From Deltaproteobacteria bacterium (GTDB taxonomy: Bacteria; Desulfobacterota; DSM-4660; Desulfatiglandales; Desulfatiglandaceae): DNA of 22,919 bases. This document shows positions 1 to 8,184 of the stretch, in pieces. The notes under the pieces are model-generated. The model was not told the origin of the DNA. It searched no databases and saw only the letters and a program-made list of their open reading frames with translations. Where the stretch lies: assembly GCA_018644785.1 (NCBI GenBank), contig JABGPV010000048.1:1-22919 (forward strand). The letters run 5' to 3'. The number at the start of each line of letters is the position of its first letter. Position 1 is the stretch's first letter. The translations under genes and the position numbers were made by a program.

Positions 1-345
1 GCAACCAAAAATGTTCTTTCCTGTCTTGGGGTTAATATAGTCGTCGAGCGCCAACAATATCCTGCCATCTGTCTCTGGACAGGGAATCATTTTCCATAAG
101 GCTTGCCATAACCGATCCCAGGGGATCTTTGGCGAAGCCATGAATGTGTAGAATCGTTTTTTGCGTATACCGGTAAACCCGAAAAGAGTGTTAAGACAAC
201 GAAGTATATTGGACGTCTTGGAAGAGGTAAACGGAATGATGATCGCAATGATCGTGTATACAAACCAAATACCCCTTTCACTTCCTTTTCGAGAATGAGC
301 AAATTCATTTTTGAATTTTTCGAGAATGTCGTATAGTATGAACAT
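1..345 (-). CDS. Transposase, N-terminal 115 codons (runs off the left edge)
   Basis: The reading frame starts at the ATG at 345-343 and is open to base 1, so only the N-terminal part is present. An AAAGGAG ribosome site sits just upstream (about 350-357 on this strand). The visible protein is basic and aromatic-rich. It ends with LALDDYINPKTGKNIFGC, which resembles the first catalytic Asp region of IS4/IS701-type DDE transposases (the D of L-x-L-D-D). By family knowledge the product would cut and join the ends of an insertion sequence. I could not find the matching terminal inverted repeat. The right end of the element probably lies between the start codon and about 450. The assignment to a DDE transposase is fairly firm; the exact IS family is a guess. 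Confidence 0.7.
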   Translation of the reverse strand, partial: MFILYDILEKFKNEFAHSRKGSERGIWFVYTIIAIIIPFTSSKTSNILRCLNTLFGFTGIRKKRFYTFMASPKIPWDRLWQALWKMIPCPETDGRILLALDDYINPKTGKNIFGC

Positions 346-549
346 GCGAGGCTCCTTTGTTGTGGTTTTTGTTTGGGAAAAATAAATATACCACAACGGG
401 ACCTCGTAAACAAGCATAAATACTTGTAATATCTATATATTACAAACTTTCAGTCAAAAAATGGCCAAAATTTATCTAGTGATTTCAACATGTTGCAGAC
501 GGCAAAAATTTCCATACCTGGCTGTATTTACAACATATTTTATTTTTAG
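346..549. other. AT-rich intergenic stretch between the transposase and the sugar-transferase remnant
   Basis: No coding frame here resembles a protein. It is AT-rich, contains the palindrome at 424-445, and probably includes the right end of the insertion sequence. The TAG at 547-549 closes the frame of the downstream remnant. Confidence 0.5.
424..445. repeat. Perfect 9-bp inverted repeat with a 4-bp spacer
   Basis: TTGTAATAT, CTAT, ATATTACAA form a perfect dyad about 80 bp upstream of the transposase start. It could be an operator or part of the element end. It is too AT-rich and lacks a flanking T-run to be a convincing terminator. Function unknown. Confidence 0.45.
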
Positions 550-867
550 CGAGGTCTCGGCTCGGCAACCAACGCTATTCAAAAATGGGAAACTTCAGTC
601 AATATTATAAAGGGTGAGCTCCGTTTCGTCGGCGTGAAGCCCCGGACAAGAGATGAGATCAAAGCTTTGCCTAAGGACTGGCAGGCCCTTTACTTAAACG
701 CCAAATCAGGCGTCATCACAGAGGCCTTCATCAATTATGGGGCCTTCCCTACAGAAGATGAGCTTTATACGTCAGAGGTTTTCTATTCTGTTTCAGCTGG
801 AATCGGGCACGATTTCAAGTTGCTGTCAGGTTATTTAGGCCGTCTCCTGGGGTTTTCGGATTCTTGA
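550..867 (+). pseudogene. C-terminal remnant of a bacterial sugar transferase
   Basis: The frame is open from 550 (after TAG 547-549) to the TGA at 865-867, 105 codons. The segment NIIKGELRFVGVKPRTRDEI matches the 'L-N-V-(I/L)-K-G-(D/E)-(M/L)-x-x-V-G-x-(R/K)-P-R' region of undecaprenyl-phosphate sugar-phosphotransferases. These enzymes load the first sugar of exopolysaccharide or O-antigen onto the lipid carrier at the inner membrane. The N-terminal membrane segments and most of the catalytic domain are absent, and family members are much longer, so this is a 5'-truncated copy. GTG 634 could start a 77-residue peptide but has no clear ribosome site. The transposase nearby suggests that mobile-element activity removed the front of the gene; that is inference. 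Confidence 0.65.
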
Positions 868-904
868 AAGGAACAAAAGATGCCTCCTGCCCCCATTACC
901 TTAG

Positions 905-1081
905 AACTGGATCCTCAAAAGAGATGAGGGTTTCCATAGGGAACTGCGGAGATTAAGAGGGCGGCCAATCTCCGATCTTGTTAACGGGATAATAGATTCT
1001 ATTATGAATTTCGGGGATAATAACCCGCCTCAGGATGATATTACCCTCTTGGGTATTGAATTCAAAGGGGAACCGGAGTAA
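905..1081 (+). pseudogene. C-terminal remnant of a SpoIIE/RsbU-type PP2C phosphatase
   Basis: The frame opens after a TAG at 902-904 and ends at TAA 1079-1081. It reads ...RPISDLVNGIIDSIMNFGDN and then NPPQDDITLLGIEF. The QDDITLL motif is the C-terminal metal-binding Asp motif of SpoIIE-family PP2C serine phosphatases, which dephosphorylate STAS anti-anti-sigma factors in partner-switching pathways. The N-terminal sensor and most of the catalytic domain are missing and there is no start codon in good context. The stop lies just before the ribosome site of the anti-sigma kinase gene, so this was the first gene of the partner-switching operon. The homology is short but specific. Confidence 0.65.
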
Positions 1082-1098
1082 GAAGGAGGATGATCATC

Positions 1099-1545
1099 AT
1101 GGGTATCAGGAGCGTCAAGTTCACTATTGATAGCAATCTGGAAAATATTCCTCTTATCGGAATGTCGGTGAATAAACTATGTTCATCAGTATCTTTTTCT
1201 AATATCGACGCCTTTAATATCGAGCTTTGTGTCGTGGAAGCGATTACCAATAGTATTAAGCATGCCTGCTGCGAGGAGTCCGTGCATGAGATAACGGTTG
1301 TTTTCACCCTCACACAAGAGGATGTTACGCTTGATATCTGTGATACCGGTGCCTGCCCCATGAACCCGGAAAAGCTTGATAAGGCCGTGATCAAGCCTCC
1401 CGAGATTAATCTCCTAGATATCGAGGGTATTGCGGAAAGTGGAAGGGGCTTGGGCATTATGAAGGAGATTATGGACAGTGTTATTTACAGATCGGAAGCG
1501 GGAGAGAATTGCCTGACTTTGATTAAAAAACTCCCTGTGAAGTAA
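1099..1545 (+). CDS. Anti-sigma-factor serine kinase (RsbW/SpoIIAB-like, HATPase_c_2)
   Basis: This 148-residue GHKL-fold protein has an N-box EAITNSIKHA (about residues 46-55), a G1-type box DICDTG (about 79-84) and a G2 box GRGLGIMKEIMDSV (about 116-129). In the RsbW/SpoIIAB family such proteins bind a sigma factor or other partner and phosphorylate a Ser of the cognate STAS protein. I place the start at ATG 1099, not ATG 1090: the AAGGAGG at 1083-1089 directly abuts 1090 but is 9 bases before 1099. The gene follows the phosphatase remnant and precedes the STAS gene by 78 bases, the usual three-part operon order. No sigma factor gene is nearby, so the regulated target is unknown. Confidence 0.85.
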   Translation: MGIRSVKFTIDSNLENIPLIGMSVNKLCSSVSFSNIDAFNIELCVVEAITNSIKHACCEESVHEITVVFTLTQEDVTLDICDTGACPMNPEKLDKAVIKPPEINLLDIEGIAESGRGLGIMKEIMDSVIYRSEAGENCLTLIKKLPVK

Positions 1546-1623
1546 CGTCGAAACTTTAAAGAACGTGAGAGAAAGAATTCAACAAATATTCAATATCCAA
1601 CGGTAACCAGGGGAGGGAGAAGT

Positions 1624-1956
1624 ATGGAAATACGGGAAGAAAAGGTCAATGATGTTGAGGTATTAAAACTTGAAGGGCGGCTGGATGCATCTTCGGCCAA
1701 GGACGTCAAGGAGAAGGTTGCGTTGCTAACCAAAGAAAACCGTGTAAAGCTTGTTATTGATATGGGAGGCATTGACTTCATAGACAGTTCGGGATTGGGC
1801 AGTCTGGTCTCTTCCCTTCGTTCAGTGAACAAATTAGGTGGAGACATAAAGGTTTCTGCCCTTCAGGATCAGGTGCGGGCGATTTTTGAATTGACAAGAC
1901 TGCATCGTATTTTCGGCATCTATGACGACAGCGATGCGGCAGCAATGAGTTTTTAG
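1624..1956 (+). CDS. STAS-domain anti-sigma factor antagonist (SpoIIAA/RsbV-like)
   Basis: The 110 residues make a single STAS domain, the full normal length for this family. The phosphorylation loop reads FIDSSGLGSL (residues 52-60). By analogy with SpoIIAA, the Ser directly after Asp54 (Ser55) is the one phosphorylated by the partner kinase. Unphosphorylated protein would sequester the kinase encoded just upstream. A purine-rich GGGGAGGGAG ribosome site lies a few bases before ATG 1624. Because the matching phosphatase upstream is reduced to its last 58 codons, dephosphorylation would have to come from a phosphatase encoded elsewhere, if the switch still works. The gene is probably cotranscribed with the kinase and may end at the hairpin at 2087-2130. 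Confidence 0.85.
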   Translation: MEIREEKVNDVEVLKLEGRLDASSAKDVKEKVALLTKENRVKLVIDMGGIDFIDSSGLGSLVSSLRSVNKLGGDIKVSALQDQVRAIFELTRLHRIFGIYDDSDAAAMSF

Positions 1957-2086
1957 CTGAACTCTAAAGTAGGTGAAAAGTTCTTTACCACGAAGAACAC
2001 AAAGTGATCAAAGGACCATTAGAATAGATTTCTGCTCAGCCCTTCGAGGCATGATTTAAACCAGGAGGGGGAGGACGGTGGGAATT

Positions 2087-2130
2087 GAAAAGGCTCATAC
2101 ACAGTGTCCACTGCGGAGTATGGGCTTTTC
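2087..2130 (+). terminator. Long hairpin followed by a T-rich stretch, possible terminator or attenuator
   Basis: GAAAAGGCTCATAC (2087-2100) pairs with GTATGGGCTTTTC (2118-2130) with one bulged G and one G-U pair. The loop itself contains CAGTG-TC-CACTG, a second nested stem. ATTTT follows. It lies 130 bases after the STAS gene and 70 before the substrate-binding protein gene, so it could end the first operon or regulate the second. Confidence 0.45.
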
Positions 2131-2199
2131 ATTTTGAGGGTATTTGGCGGATTTTCTGATGGCCCTAACCTCTTTTGATAAACCAAAGCCAGGAGGTCC

Positions 2200-4227
2200 A
2201 TGATGGGTACTAAGATGAGCAGACTCTTTTTCATTTTGGCGACAGTGGCAATCATGGGCGGGACTCCGGTAAACGCCGCTGCTGAACCCCGTCGTGGCGG
2301 GAAGGTGGTCATTTCCGTCGGTACAGGATCCCCGGGGGCGTTGACCTCTGCCGTGGCTACCGGGTACACCACGGGGATGGTCAGCACTCAGATCTTTGCC
2401 AGCCCATTGCGTTATGATGAAAACTGGAACCCGAAACCCTATCTGGCCAAAAGCTGGAAAATCTCAGAAGACGGGCTCTTAGTCACACTCAATTTGGTCA
2501 AAGGCGCCACATTTCATGATGGCCGCCCCATAACTTCTGCGGATGTGGCCTTCTCGCTGATGGCGGTCAAGAAATATGGTCCGTTTAAAGACACGTTCGC
2601 TCCCATTGAAAGGGTGGACACCCCAGATTCTGACACAGCAATAATCCGTCTCAAGCACCCATACCCGGCGATTCTTCTTGCTTTGTCTCCTCATTTTATG
2701 CCGGTCCTCCCAAAGCATGTCTATGGGGATGGCCAAGATCTCAAAACCCATCCCGCCCTCATGCGGCCGGTGGGCTCGGGGCCTTTTAAATTCTTGGAAT
2801 ACGAACCCGGAAAACGTCTGGTGCTTGAACGAAACGATCACTTCTTTATTCCTGGACGGCCATATCTTGACAAGGTCGTTTTCACTATAACGAGGGACTC
2901 GAACGAGCAGATGATTGAAATGGAAAGACAGGAAACCCACCTGATGCCTTTTTATATCAGCCCCCGCAGCCTGTCGAGGTTGGGTAAAAGCAAACACCTT
3001 CAAATTACCGACAGGGGCTACAAGGGGGTAGGGCCCATGAACTGGGTTTCTTTCAATCTCCTGCGAAAACCGCTGAATGACAAAAGAGTCCGGCAGGCCA
3101 TTGCCTATGCCGTTGACCGTGAATTCGTCTCACGGTTCTTGCATGAGGGTAAATCGCGAATTGCCACCGGGCCCATAACGCCTGACAACCTTTTCTATGA
3201 AGGTGATGTTCCGCTTTACAAAATCGATCTGCCCAGGGCCAATAAGCTCCTTGATGAGGCAGGGTACCCGCGAAAGTCCGATGGAAAACGCTTCGTCCTT
3301 ACCCTGGAATATCCTGCGCTCCTACCCAGTCAGTTTAGGGATGTGGCTCTGTACCTTAAAGAGCAATTGAAAAAGATAGGGGTCGATGTCAGAGTCCTGA
3401 AATCGGGCAGCATTTCAGAGTGGGTCAAACATATTTCGAACTGGGACTTTGACATGACCATGGATATTGGCTCTAATTATGGAGATCCGGTCCTGGGCGT
3501 CCAGCGATACTTTTTATCCAAAAATATAAGAAAGGTGATGTGGACCAATACCCAGAACTACCGAAATCCAAGGGTGGATGAAATTCTTGAGCAGGCTGCC
3601 GTGGAACTGGATTTGAACAAACGGAAGGCCCTTTACAGTGAATTTCAAAAGATCGTCACGGATGAACTCCCCATGTTCTGGATCAATGTGGTCCCATTTC
3701 AGACGGTGTATCACACCGGGCTCGAAAATCCGCCATTTTCCATCTGGGGCGTTTTGTCCCCCATGGATGAGCTTTATTGGGAAACCCCCCCAAAAAGACA
3801 ATATGTTTCTACGCCAACGCTTGATGACAAAAGCCCTCACCCCAAGCAGGTGGGGGTGCGTGCTATCAATCTCCTCAAGGAGCGAGGGCTCTATCCGGCA
3901 CTTAAAGTCTTCAAGGACCCGAGCCGGGGATTTCTGGACACCAAAGGAACGGGTCTTCATGTCATAGGTTTTACCCGCGAGGGAATCGTTTTCTTAGATA
4001 ATTCAGGTCAAACAAGGCCGGGGATGAATATAGGGGGGATCCTTGATCTTGAGGGAAAGAAGCTTCTGCCGCAGTTTCTGGATGTTGCAACAGGTAAAAA
4101 TGATGGTATTTTCAGATCCAAAGGAGTTTGGCCCCATCCCAAAACCCATGATGTGGGACCCATGTCGGCATGGTGCGGGATGCTTACCGAAGAAGACGTG
4201 ATTTGCGTTCTTGAGTGGGACAAATAA
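2200..4227 (+). CDS. Periplasmic family-5 substrate-binding protein with C-terminal Cache-like domain
   Basis: The 675-residue product starts with a signal peptide (Lys-Met-Ser-Arg, a hydrophobic run, then a site near NAAAEP at about residue 28), so it should be exported. Residues ~30-540 form a DppA/OppA-type binding protein (SBP_bac_5), with typical segments such as PYLAKSWKISEDGL, FHDGRPITSADVAFS, GSGPFKFLEYEPG and DKRVRQAIAYAVDRE. These bind peptides, nickel or other small solutes. Residues ~550-675 are extra and resemble a single Cache sensor domain (GFTREGIVF, GMNIGGILDLEGKKLLP, a WPHP segment). Normal family members stop near 500-550 residues. AGGAGG (2191-2196) precedes ATG 2200 and ATG 2203, and either may be used. 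No permease or ATPase genes follow. The histidine kinase starts 12 bases downstream, so a sensing role is more likely than uptake. Confidence 0.8.
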   Translation: MMGTKMSRLFFILATVAIMGGTPVNAAAEPRRGGKVVISVGTGSPGALTSAVATGYTTGMVSTQIFASPLRYDENWNPKPYLAKSWKISEDGLLVTLNLVKGATFHDGRPITSADVAFSLMAVKKYGPFKDTFAPIERVDTPDSDTAIIRLKHPYPAILLALSPHFMPVLPKHVYGDGQDLKTHPALMRPVGSGPFKFLEYEPGKRLVLERNDHFFIPGRPYLDKVVFTITRDSNEQMIEMERQETHLMPFYISPRSLSRLGKSKHLQITDRGYKGVGPMNWVSFNLLRKPLNDKRVRQAIAYAVDREFVSRFLHEGKSRIATGPITPDNLFYEGDVPLYKIDLPRANKLLDEAGYPRKSDGKRFVLTLEYPALLPSQFRDVALYLKEQLKKIGVDVRVLKSGSISEWVKHISNWDFDMTMDIGSNYGDPVLGVQRYFLSKNIRKVMWTNTQNYRNPRVDEILEQAAVELDLNKRKALYSEFQKIVTDELPMFWINVVPFQTVYHTGLENPPFSIWGVLSPMDELYWETPPKRQYVSTPTLDDKSPHPKQVGVRAINLLKERGLYPALKVFKDPSRGFLDTKGTGLHVIGFTREGIVFLDNSGQTRPGMNIGGILDLEGKKLLPQFLDVATGKNDGIFRSKGVWPHPKTHDVGPMSAWCGMLTEEDVICVLEWDK

Positions 4228-4239
4228 AGGAGAGTAGGG

Positions 4240-6069
4240 ATGAGTTTCTTTCGAGATACTTCCATAGGTAAGAAAATCCTGATCCCGCCGCTCATCATGG
4301 TGGTGGCACTCGGGGCGGTATTGTTAATTGCCATACACGGATTCAACAAACAGGGTTCGGTCCTCAGCGAGGTACACCATATCGCCCTCGAAAGGACCAC
4401 TTTGGTCAATGAGTTTATCTCCTTAAGCGAGCGCCTGCAATCGGATCTTTTCCGTATCGCCGTGCTGCGCTATATGAACCTTCCTGACAAAGAAATCCAG
4501 CCGATCCATGAGAATTTGGAATTAGGACTGAGCAACCTGGGCGTCATATATGACCATATCCTTAACAAATGGTTTTTGGATCAAAAAGAGAAGAAGATCC
4601 TTGATCAGATGAGTGTCCCCATGGATGCTTTCAGCCACGATGCCCAACAGGCTGCTGCCGTGGTTTCACAAAACCCCTCATTTGGCATCCTGTTAGTACG
4701 CTCGGCCGTTGTACCATTTGCTGATTTAAAAAAACTGCTCACCGAATTCCTTAATTACCAGAAGGAAAAGATTGTCCAAGCTGAAACCATATCCAAACAA
4801 ACAGTCGATACGGTCAAGACAACAGCGATAGCCATCGCACTGTTCACCGCATTTATGGGGATATTCATCACGGTATGGATCGGCACCCGTCTGATTTCAG
4901 GCCCCGTACGCTCGAAAACAGAGGTTATGGATCAACTTGCCGGTGGTGACCTTTCAGCGAAGGTCGCTGATCTTCGTCGACGGGACGAGATCGGATCAAT
5001 GGCCAAGGCCGTGGAAGTGTTCCGTAAAAACGCAATTGAGAAACAGGCGGCAGAAGAGGCGCTACGGGAGAGTGAGGAAAAATATCGTCATTTGTATTTG
5101 AATACACCCGTAATGTTACATTCCATTGATTCGCAAGGGCGTCTACTGAGTGCTAGTAATAACTGACTGGATGTAATGGGTTATAAAGAGGATGAGGTCA
5201 TTGGTTCAAAATCAACGGAGTTTTTGACTGAAGCTTCAAGAAAATATGCTGTAGAAGTTGTTCTACCGGACTTCTTTAAAAATGGATATTGTACAGAAGT
5301 TCCATATGAATTTGTCAAGAAAAATGGTGAAACAATTGACGTTTTGCTCTCTGCAATATCGGAAAAAGATGATTCCGGAAAGGTAATCCGTTCATTGGCT
5401 GTATTGATTGATGTTACCGAGGCCAAGCTGGCAGAAGATCAGGTCAAGGCATCCCTTGAAGAAAAAGAGGTGCTGCTGAGAGAAATCCACCACCGGGTAA
5501 AGAACAACATGCAGGTGATCACCAGCCTGCTCAGCCTTCAGTCCGATATAATCAAGGATCAACAGCATGCTGATATGTTCCGGGAGAGCCAGGAGAGGAT
5601 CAGGGCCATGGCCCTCATTCATGAGAAACTTTATCGGTTCAGGGACCTGGCCAGGGTTGATTTCAACGAATATATCAAGAGCCTTATAAATAGCCTATTC
5701 CGATCTCATGGAATAGATACAGGTAGAATTGTAATGAAGGTGAAGGTTGAGGATGTTTCACTTGGGATCGATCATGCGATTCCGTGCGGATTGGTTATCA
5801 ATGAACTGGTCTCCAATTCCCTCAAATATGCCTTCCCTGAGGATAGAAAAGGGGAAATCAGTGTAACCCTTCGACCAATCAGTGAAGATGAGATCGAGTT
5901 AAGGGTAAGTGATGACGGGGTAGGAATACCGGAGGACATGGATATTGGAAGTACCGATTCATTGGGCCTGGAGTTGGTCACCATATTGACGGAGGATCAA
6001 CTCGAAGGCAAAATCAATCTCGACAGGACAGGGGGAACCACCTTCCGTATCCTGTTCAAGCGTCTCTAA
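4240..6069 (+). pseudogene. Membrane histidine kinase (HAMP-PAS-HisKA_2-HATPase) interrupted by an in-frame TGA
   Basis: One frame of 610 codons is cut by a TGA at 5164-5166. The first 308 residues hold TM1 (~12-32), a ~160-residue periplasmic sensor region, TM2 (~193-213), HAMP (~214-267) and the start of a PAS domain (ESEEKYRHLYLNTPVMLHS). After the stop, the same frame continues LDVMGYKEDEVIG, the rest of that PAS domain. Then come the HisKA_2 phosphoacceptor REIHHRVKNNMQVI (second His likely phosphorylated), the N-box INELVSNSLKYAF, and SDDGVGIP. PAS domains often have Trp in SxNxWLxxxGY, so TGA most likely replaced TGG. ATG 5176 could start a soluble kinase piece, but it lies inside the PAS domain. 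A GGAG site and only 12 bases separate it from the substrate-binding gene, so the two form an operon. Read-through is possible but unproven. Confidence 0.85.
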
Positions 6070-6149
6070 TAGGGGACAGACCACGTTTATTTCCGTTTAC
6101 CAACAAAGGTAATCTTGCTGTTGAATAATACTCTATTGTTCCTATTGTT

Positions 6150-7517
6150 CTAAAAGATAATCTGGAAGCGAACCTGCAGGATATTGGCGGTGCCATCTTC
6201 AATTAGAGGGGGTATTTCCCGGTTTTTGACCTTAGCCCGGACATAGTTAAACATGAACCGGGTTTTCTCACTGAGATACCAGTTCAGGCCTGCGGTGATA
6301 TTGTGTTCCCGTCCTCCTCTAATACTCTTTCCGTTTAAATCCACGTAAGAGAACCTTAACGCGGCCTCCAAGGCCCCCCACCCCCCATCAAAGAGATGGA
6401 AGTCGCTCTTTGGCTTTATTCCTGAAAAAACGCCGTTTGATCTGCTGTAATTTCGGTGTTCTCCGGTAATGAAGTAACTTCCGTATAAATAGAAGCCCCA
6501 GAACCCGGGGTTATCCGCTTCATCTGAATCTGCAAACAGAAGGAAATATTCTCCTTGGAAAGAAAGAGGGCCGGAGACCATTGCCAGTTCACCGCCGAAG
6601 AGATTCACCCCTTCCGCGGGGAATTCTTCGGTGTTGACAAGCACATCGTTGGTGAGACGGGATTCGGGATGTGCTCTTAGCTTTAAATCGGATTCGACTC
6701 TCTGTTCATTTCGAAACTGATGGCTGTATGAAAGACCCAAGTGAAGGAGTTGCCGGCCATTGTCTGCATACCCGGGAAGGCCCGTGACGCGCGCGGTCAG
6801 GGATTTTCCAAAGGCCTCACTCAATTGATCGTTGAAATCTCCGACATCATTTAAAGACCCTGTAATCAGGAAGGCCCCTGCCGCCTAGGTCATGCGTTCA
6901 TCCAAAATTGTGTTATTGCACCCGATCCCTATATTCCGGCCCGGGGAAAAGGCTTCGGTGGGTAATGCCCTTTCCATAAAGGTGATATGGCCGAGACCGG
7001 TCAATCGTTCCAGAGAAATGGGTTCTTTGAAGTGACCGACCTTGATGTCTCCAAGGAAGGGGGCCTTTGTGTAACCGATCCAGATATCTTTGATATCGCG
7101 AATATTGGCAAAATCCATGTCGAATTTGAAATCTATGTGATCATATGCAGTTCCCGTAAGGATCATTCTCAGGTCACGAAAGTTTGCATGGCCGCCCTGA
7201 AAGTCGGGAAAGGCCTCTTGCAACGTCTCGTCGGCACCGATGTAACCCCCGTCCACCATGACTCTGCCATTTAACCTGATTTTAAGATTTTTCTTTTTAG
7301 TGTTAATATGCAAACCGTCTTTCCAATAGTAATGCCATTTTACCAGAGGATCTTTAAAGCCCTTTTCCGCTGTCTTTTTCCATTCGTCCCACGTAGTGCC
7401 AATGTTTTCAAACCATTGAGATTCAGCTTGCGCATTGTCGATAAACACAAGAAAGGAGAAAGAGCACATGAGAAGAAAAAAGAGCGTTAATATGGATCTC
7501 AGATTTATCATAGGCAA
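6150..7517 (-). pseudogene. Phosphate-selective-type porin (OprO/OprP family) interrupted by an in-frame TAG
   Basis: The frame starts at 7517 with a signal peptide (hydrophobic run ending NAQAES) and gives an outer-membrane beta-barrel of about 455 codons. A TAG at 6887-6885 interrupts it and the same frame continues to 6150. Typical Porin_O_P segments are present: NLKIRLNGRVMVDGGYIG, LRMILTGTAYDHIDFKFDMD, VGHFKEPISLERLTG, ALPTEAFSPGRNIGIG before the stop, and WGALEAALRFSYVDLNG plus a C-terminal strand ending in Phe (VRFQIIF) after it. The stop lies in DERMT-stop-AAGAF, where the family has Trp (DERxTWAAG-like), so TGG probably became TAG. The N-terminal piece alone cannot make a barrel. The gene converges on the kinase and may have served the same solute-sensing locus; that is inference. 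Confidence 0.8.
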
Positions 7518-7631
7518 TCCGGATAAAGATGTGAGAATTACTCACTTGAGGCTACGATGGTATCACAAATTATGTTCATTTTTGAATATTTCCAACAAAT
7601 CTGTTGTTTGCTGAGGCTAATATCCAATTGA

Positions 7632-7898
7632 ATTCTCCAGGCAGCAGGATACGGCGTCGAAACCTTTTCCTCGGCGGAGGATTTCCTTGCATTAGACAAG
7701 AGCGGCAATGGCACGGCGTGTCTAATCCTCGATCTGAAAATGCCTGGGATGAACGGTCCCGATCTCCAGGACGAACTCACGAATCAAAATCATATCATGC
7801 CCATAATCTTTGTAACGGGTTATGTCGATATTCCCTCAAGTGTAAAAGCCATAAAGACGAACTTCAGGAAAAATTTGTCAGGAACTCCGTCAGCATAA
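7632..7898 (+). pseudogene. Receiver-domain fragment of a FixJ/NarL-type response regulator
   Basis: The frame 7632-7898 reads ILQAAGYGVETFSSAEDFLA, then ACLILDLKMPGMNGPDLQDE and MPIIFVTGYVDIPSSVKAIK. The LDLKMPGMNG segment carries the phosphoacceptor Asp, and VTGY and the SVKAIK helix follow as in FixJ-family receivers. The N-terminal DD motif is missing, and the match ends before the conserved Lys and the DNA-binding domain; after KTNFRK the sequence is unrelated and stops. Upstream of the TGA at 7629-7631 no receiver homology is visible. It probably was the partner of the neighbouring histidine kinase, now decayed. GTTTGC-rich sequence upstream holds no clear promoter. Confidence 0.7.
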
Positions 7899-7970
7899 GC
7901 AAACTGGCAGGCATATTCGGAGTGACCTGCGCATTGATAAGCTTTTGGTATTGTTAGGAAAACAACTCCG

Positions 7971-8003
7971 AAACAAAAAGCCCGGACCGAAAGGTCCATG
8001 GGA
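7971..8003 (-). terminator. Rho-independent terminator on the minus strand
   Basis: Read on the minus strand, CCC-(AT)-GGACC, loop TTTC, GGTCC-GGG form an 8-bp GC-rich stem with a 2-base bulge, followed directly by CTTTTTGTTT. It lies about 330 bases after the PIN toxin stop at 8332 and 185 after the dehydrogenase remnant stop, so it likely ends that minus-strand transcript. Confidence 0.7.
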
Positions 8004-8008
8004 AGAAA

Positions 8009-8038
8009 GGGGCAGTCAATAATTTTTTATTGTGCCCC
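8009..8038. repeat. 12-bp stem hairpin with TTTT loop
   Basis: GGGGCA-(GT)-CAATAA, loop TTTT, TTATTG-TGCCCC pair completely apart from the 2-base bulge. No T-run follows on either strand. It sits 5 bases from the terminator stem. It may be a second part of that terminator or a small palindromic repeat. Confidence 0.5.
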
Positions 8039-8184
8039 CGGAATTTCTAGAATCATAAGAACTGCTAACCCGCCAAATGGTAAATAGGGATCAAGCTTTC
8101 GGAAGCACAGACAAAATAGAGAATTTTGAATTTTCGCCCTGGCGTGTGAAAATCCGGGGAGGGCAGGTGGGAGGAAGAAGGAGA

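Larger units (their letters stand above)
7899..8184. other. Non-coding stretch with two hairpins
   Basis: No credible gene. It contains the minus-strand terminator at 7971-8003 and the hairpin at 8009-8038. The remainder (8041-8184) shows no recognisable signal. Confidence 0.5.

Noticed and set aside
87..413. 108-codon minus-strand frame
   Set aside because: It is out of frame with the transposase that has the ribosome site and family similarity; no recognisable protein.
1090..1098. ATG 1090 as start of the anti-sigma kinase
   Set aside because: It directly abuts the AAGGAGG, leaving no spacing; ATG 1099 is better placed.
5164..5166. Selenocysteine or other recoding at the TGA in the kinase
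   Set aside because: The family residue here is Trp, not Cys or Sec, and I saw no stem-loop typical of a SECIS just after it. A simple TGG to TGA change is enough.
7629..7631. A third Trp-to-stop change in the receiver fragment
   Set aside because: Some receivers have Trp at this point, but the sequence upstream does not look like a receiver, so this may simply be the edge of the remnant.
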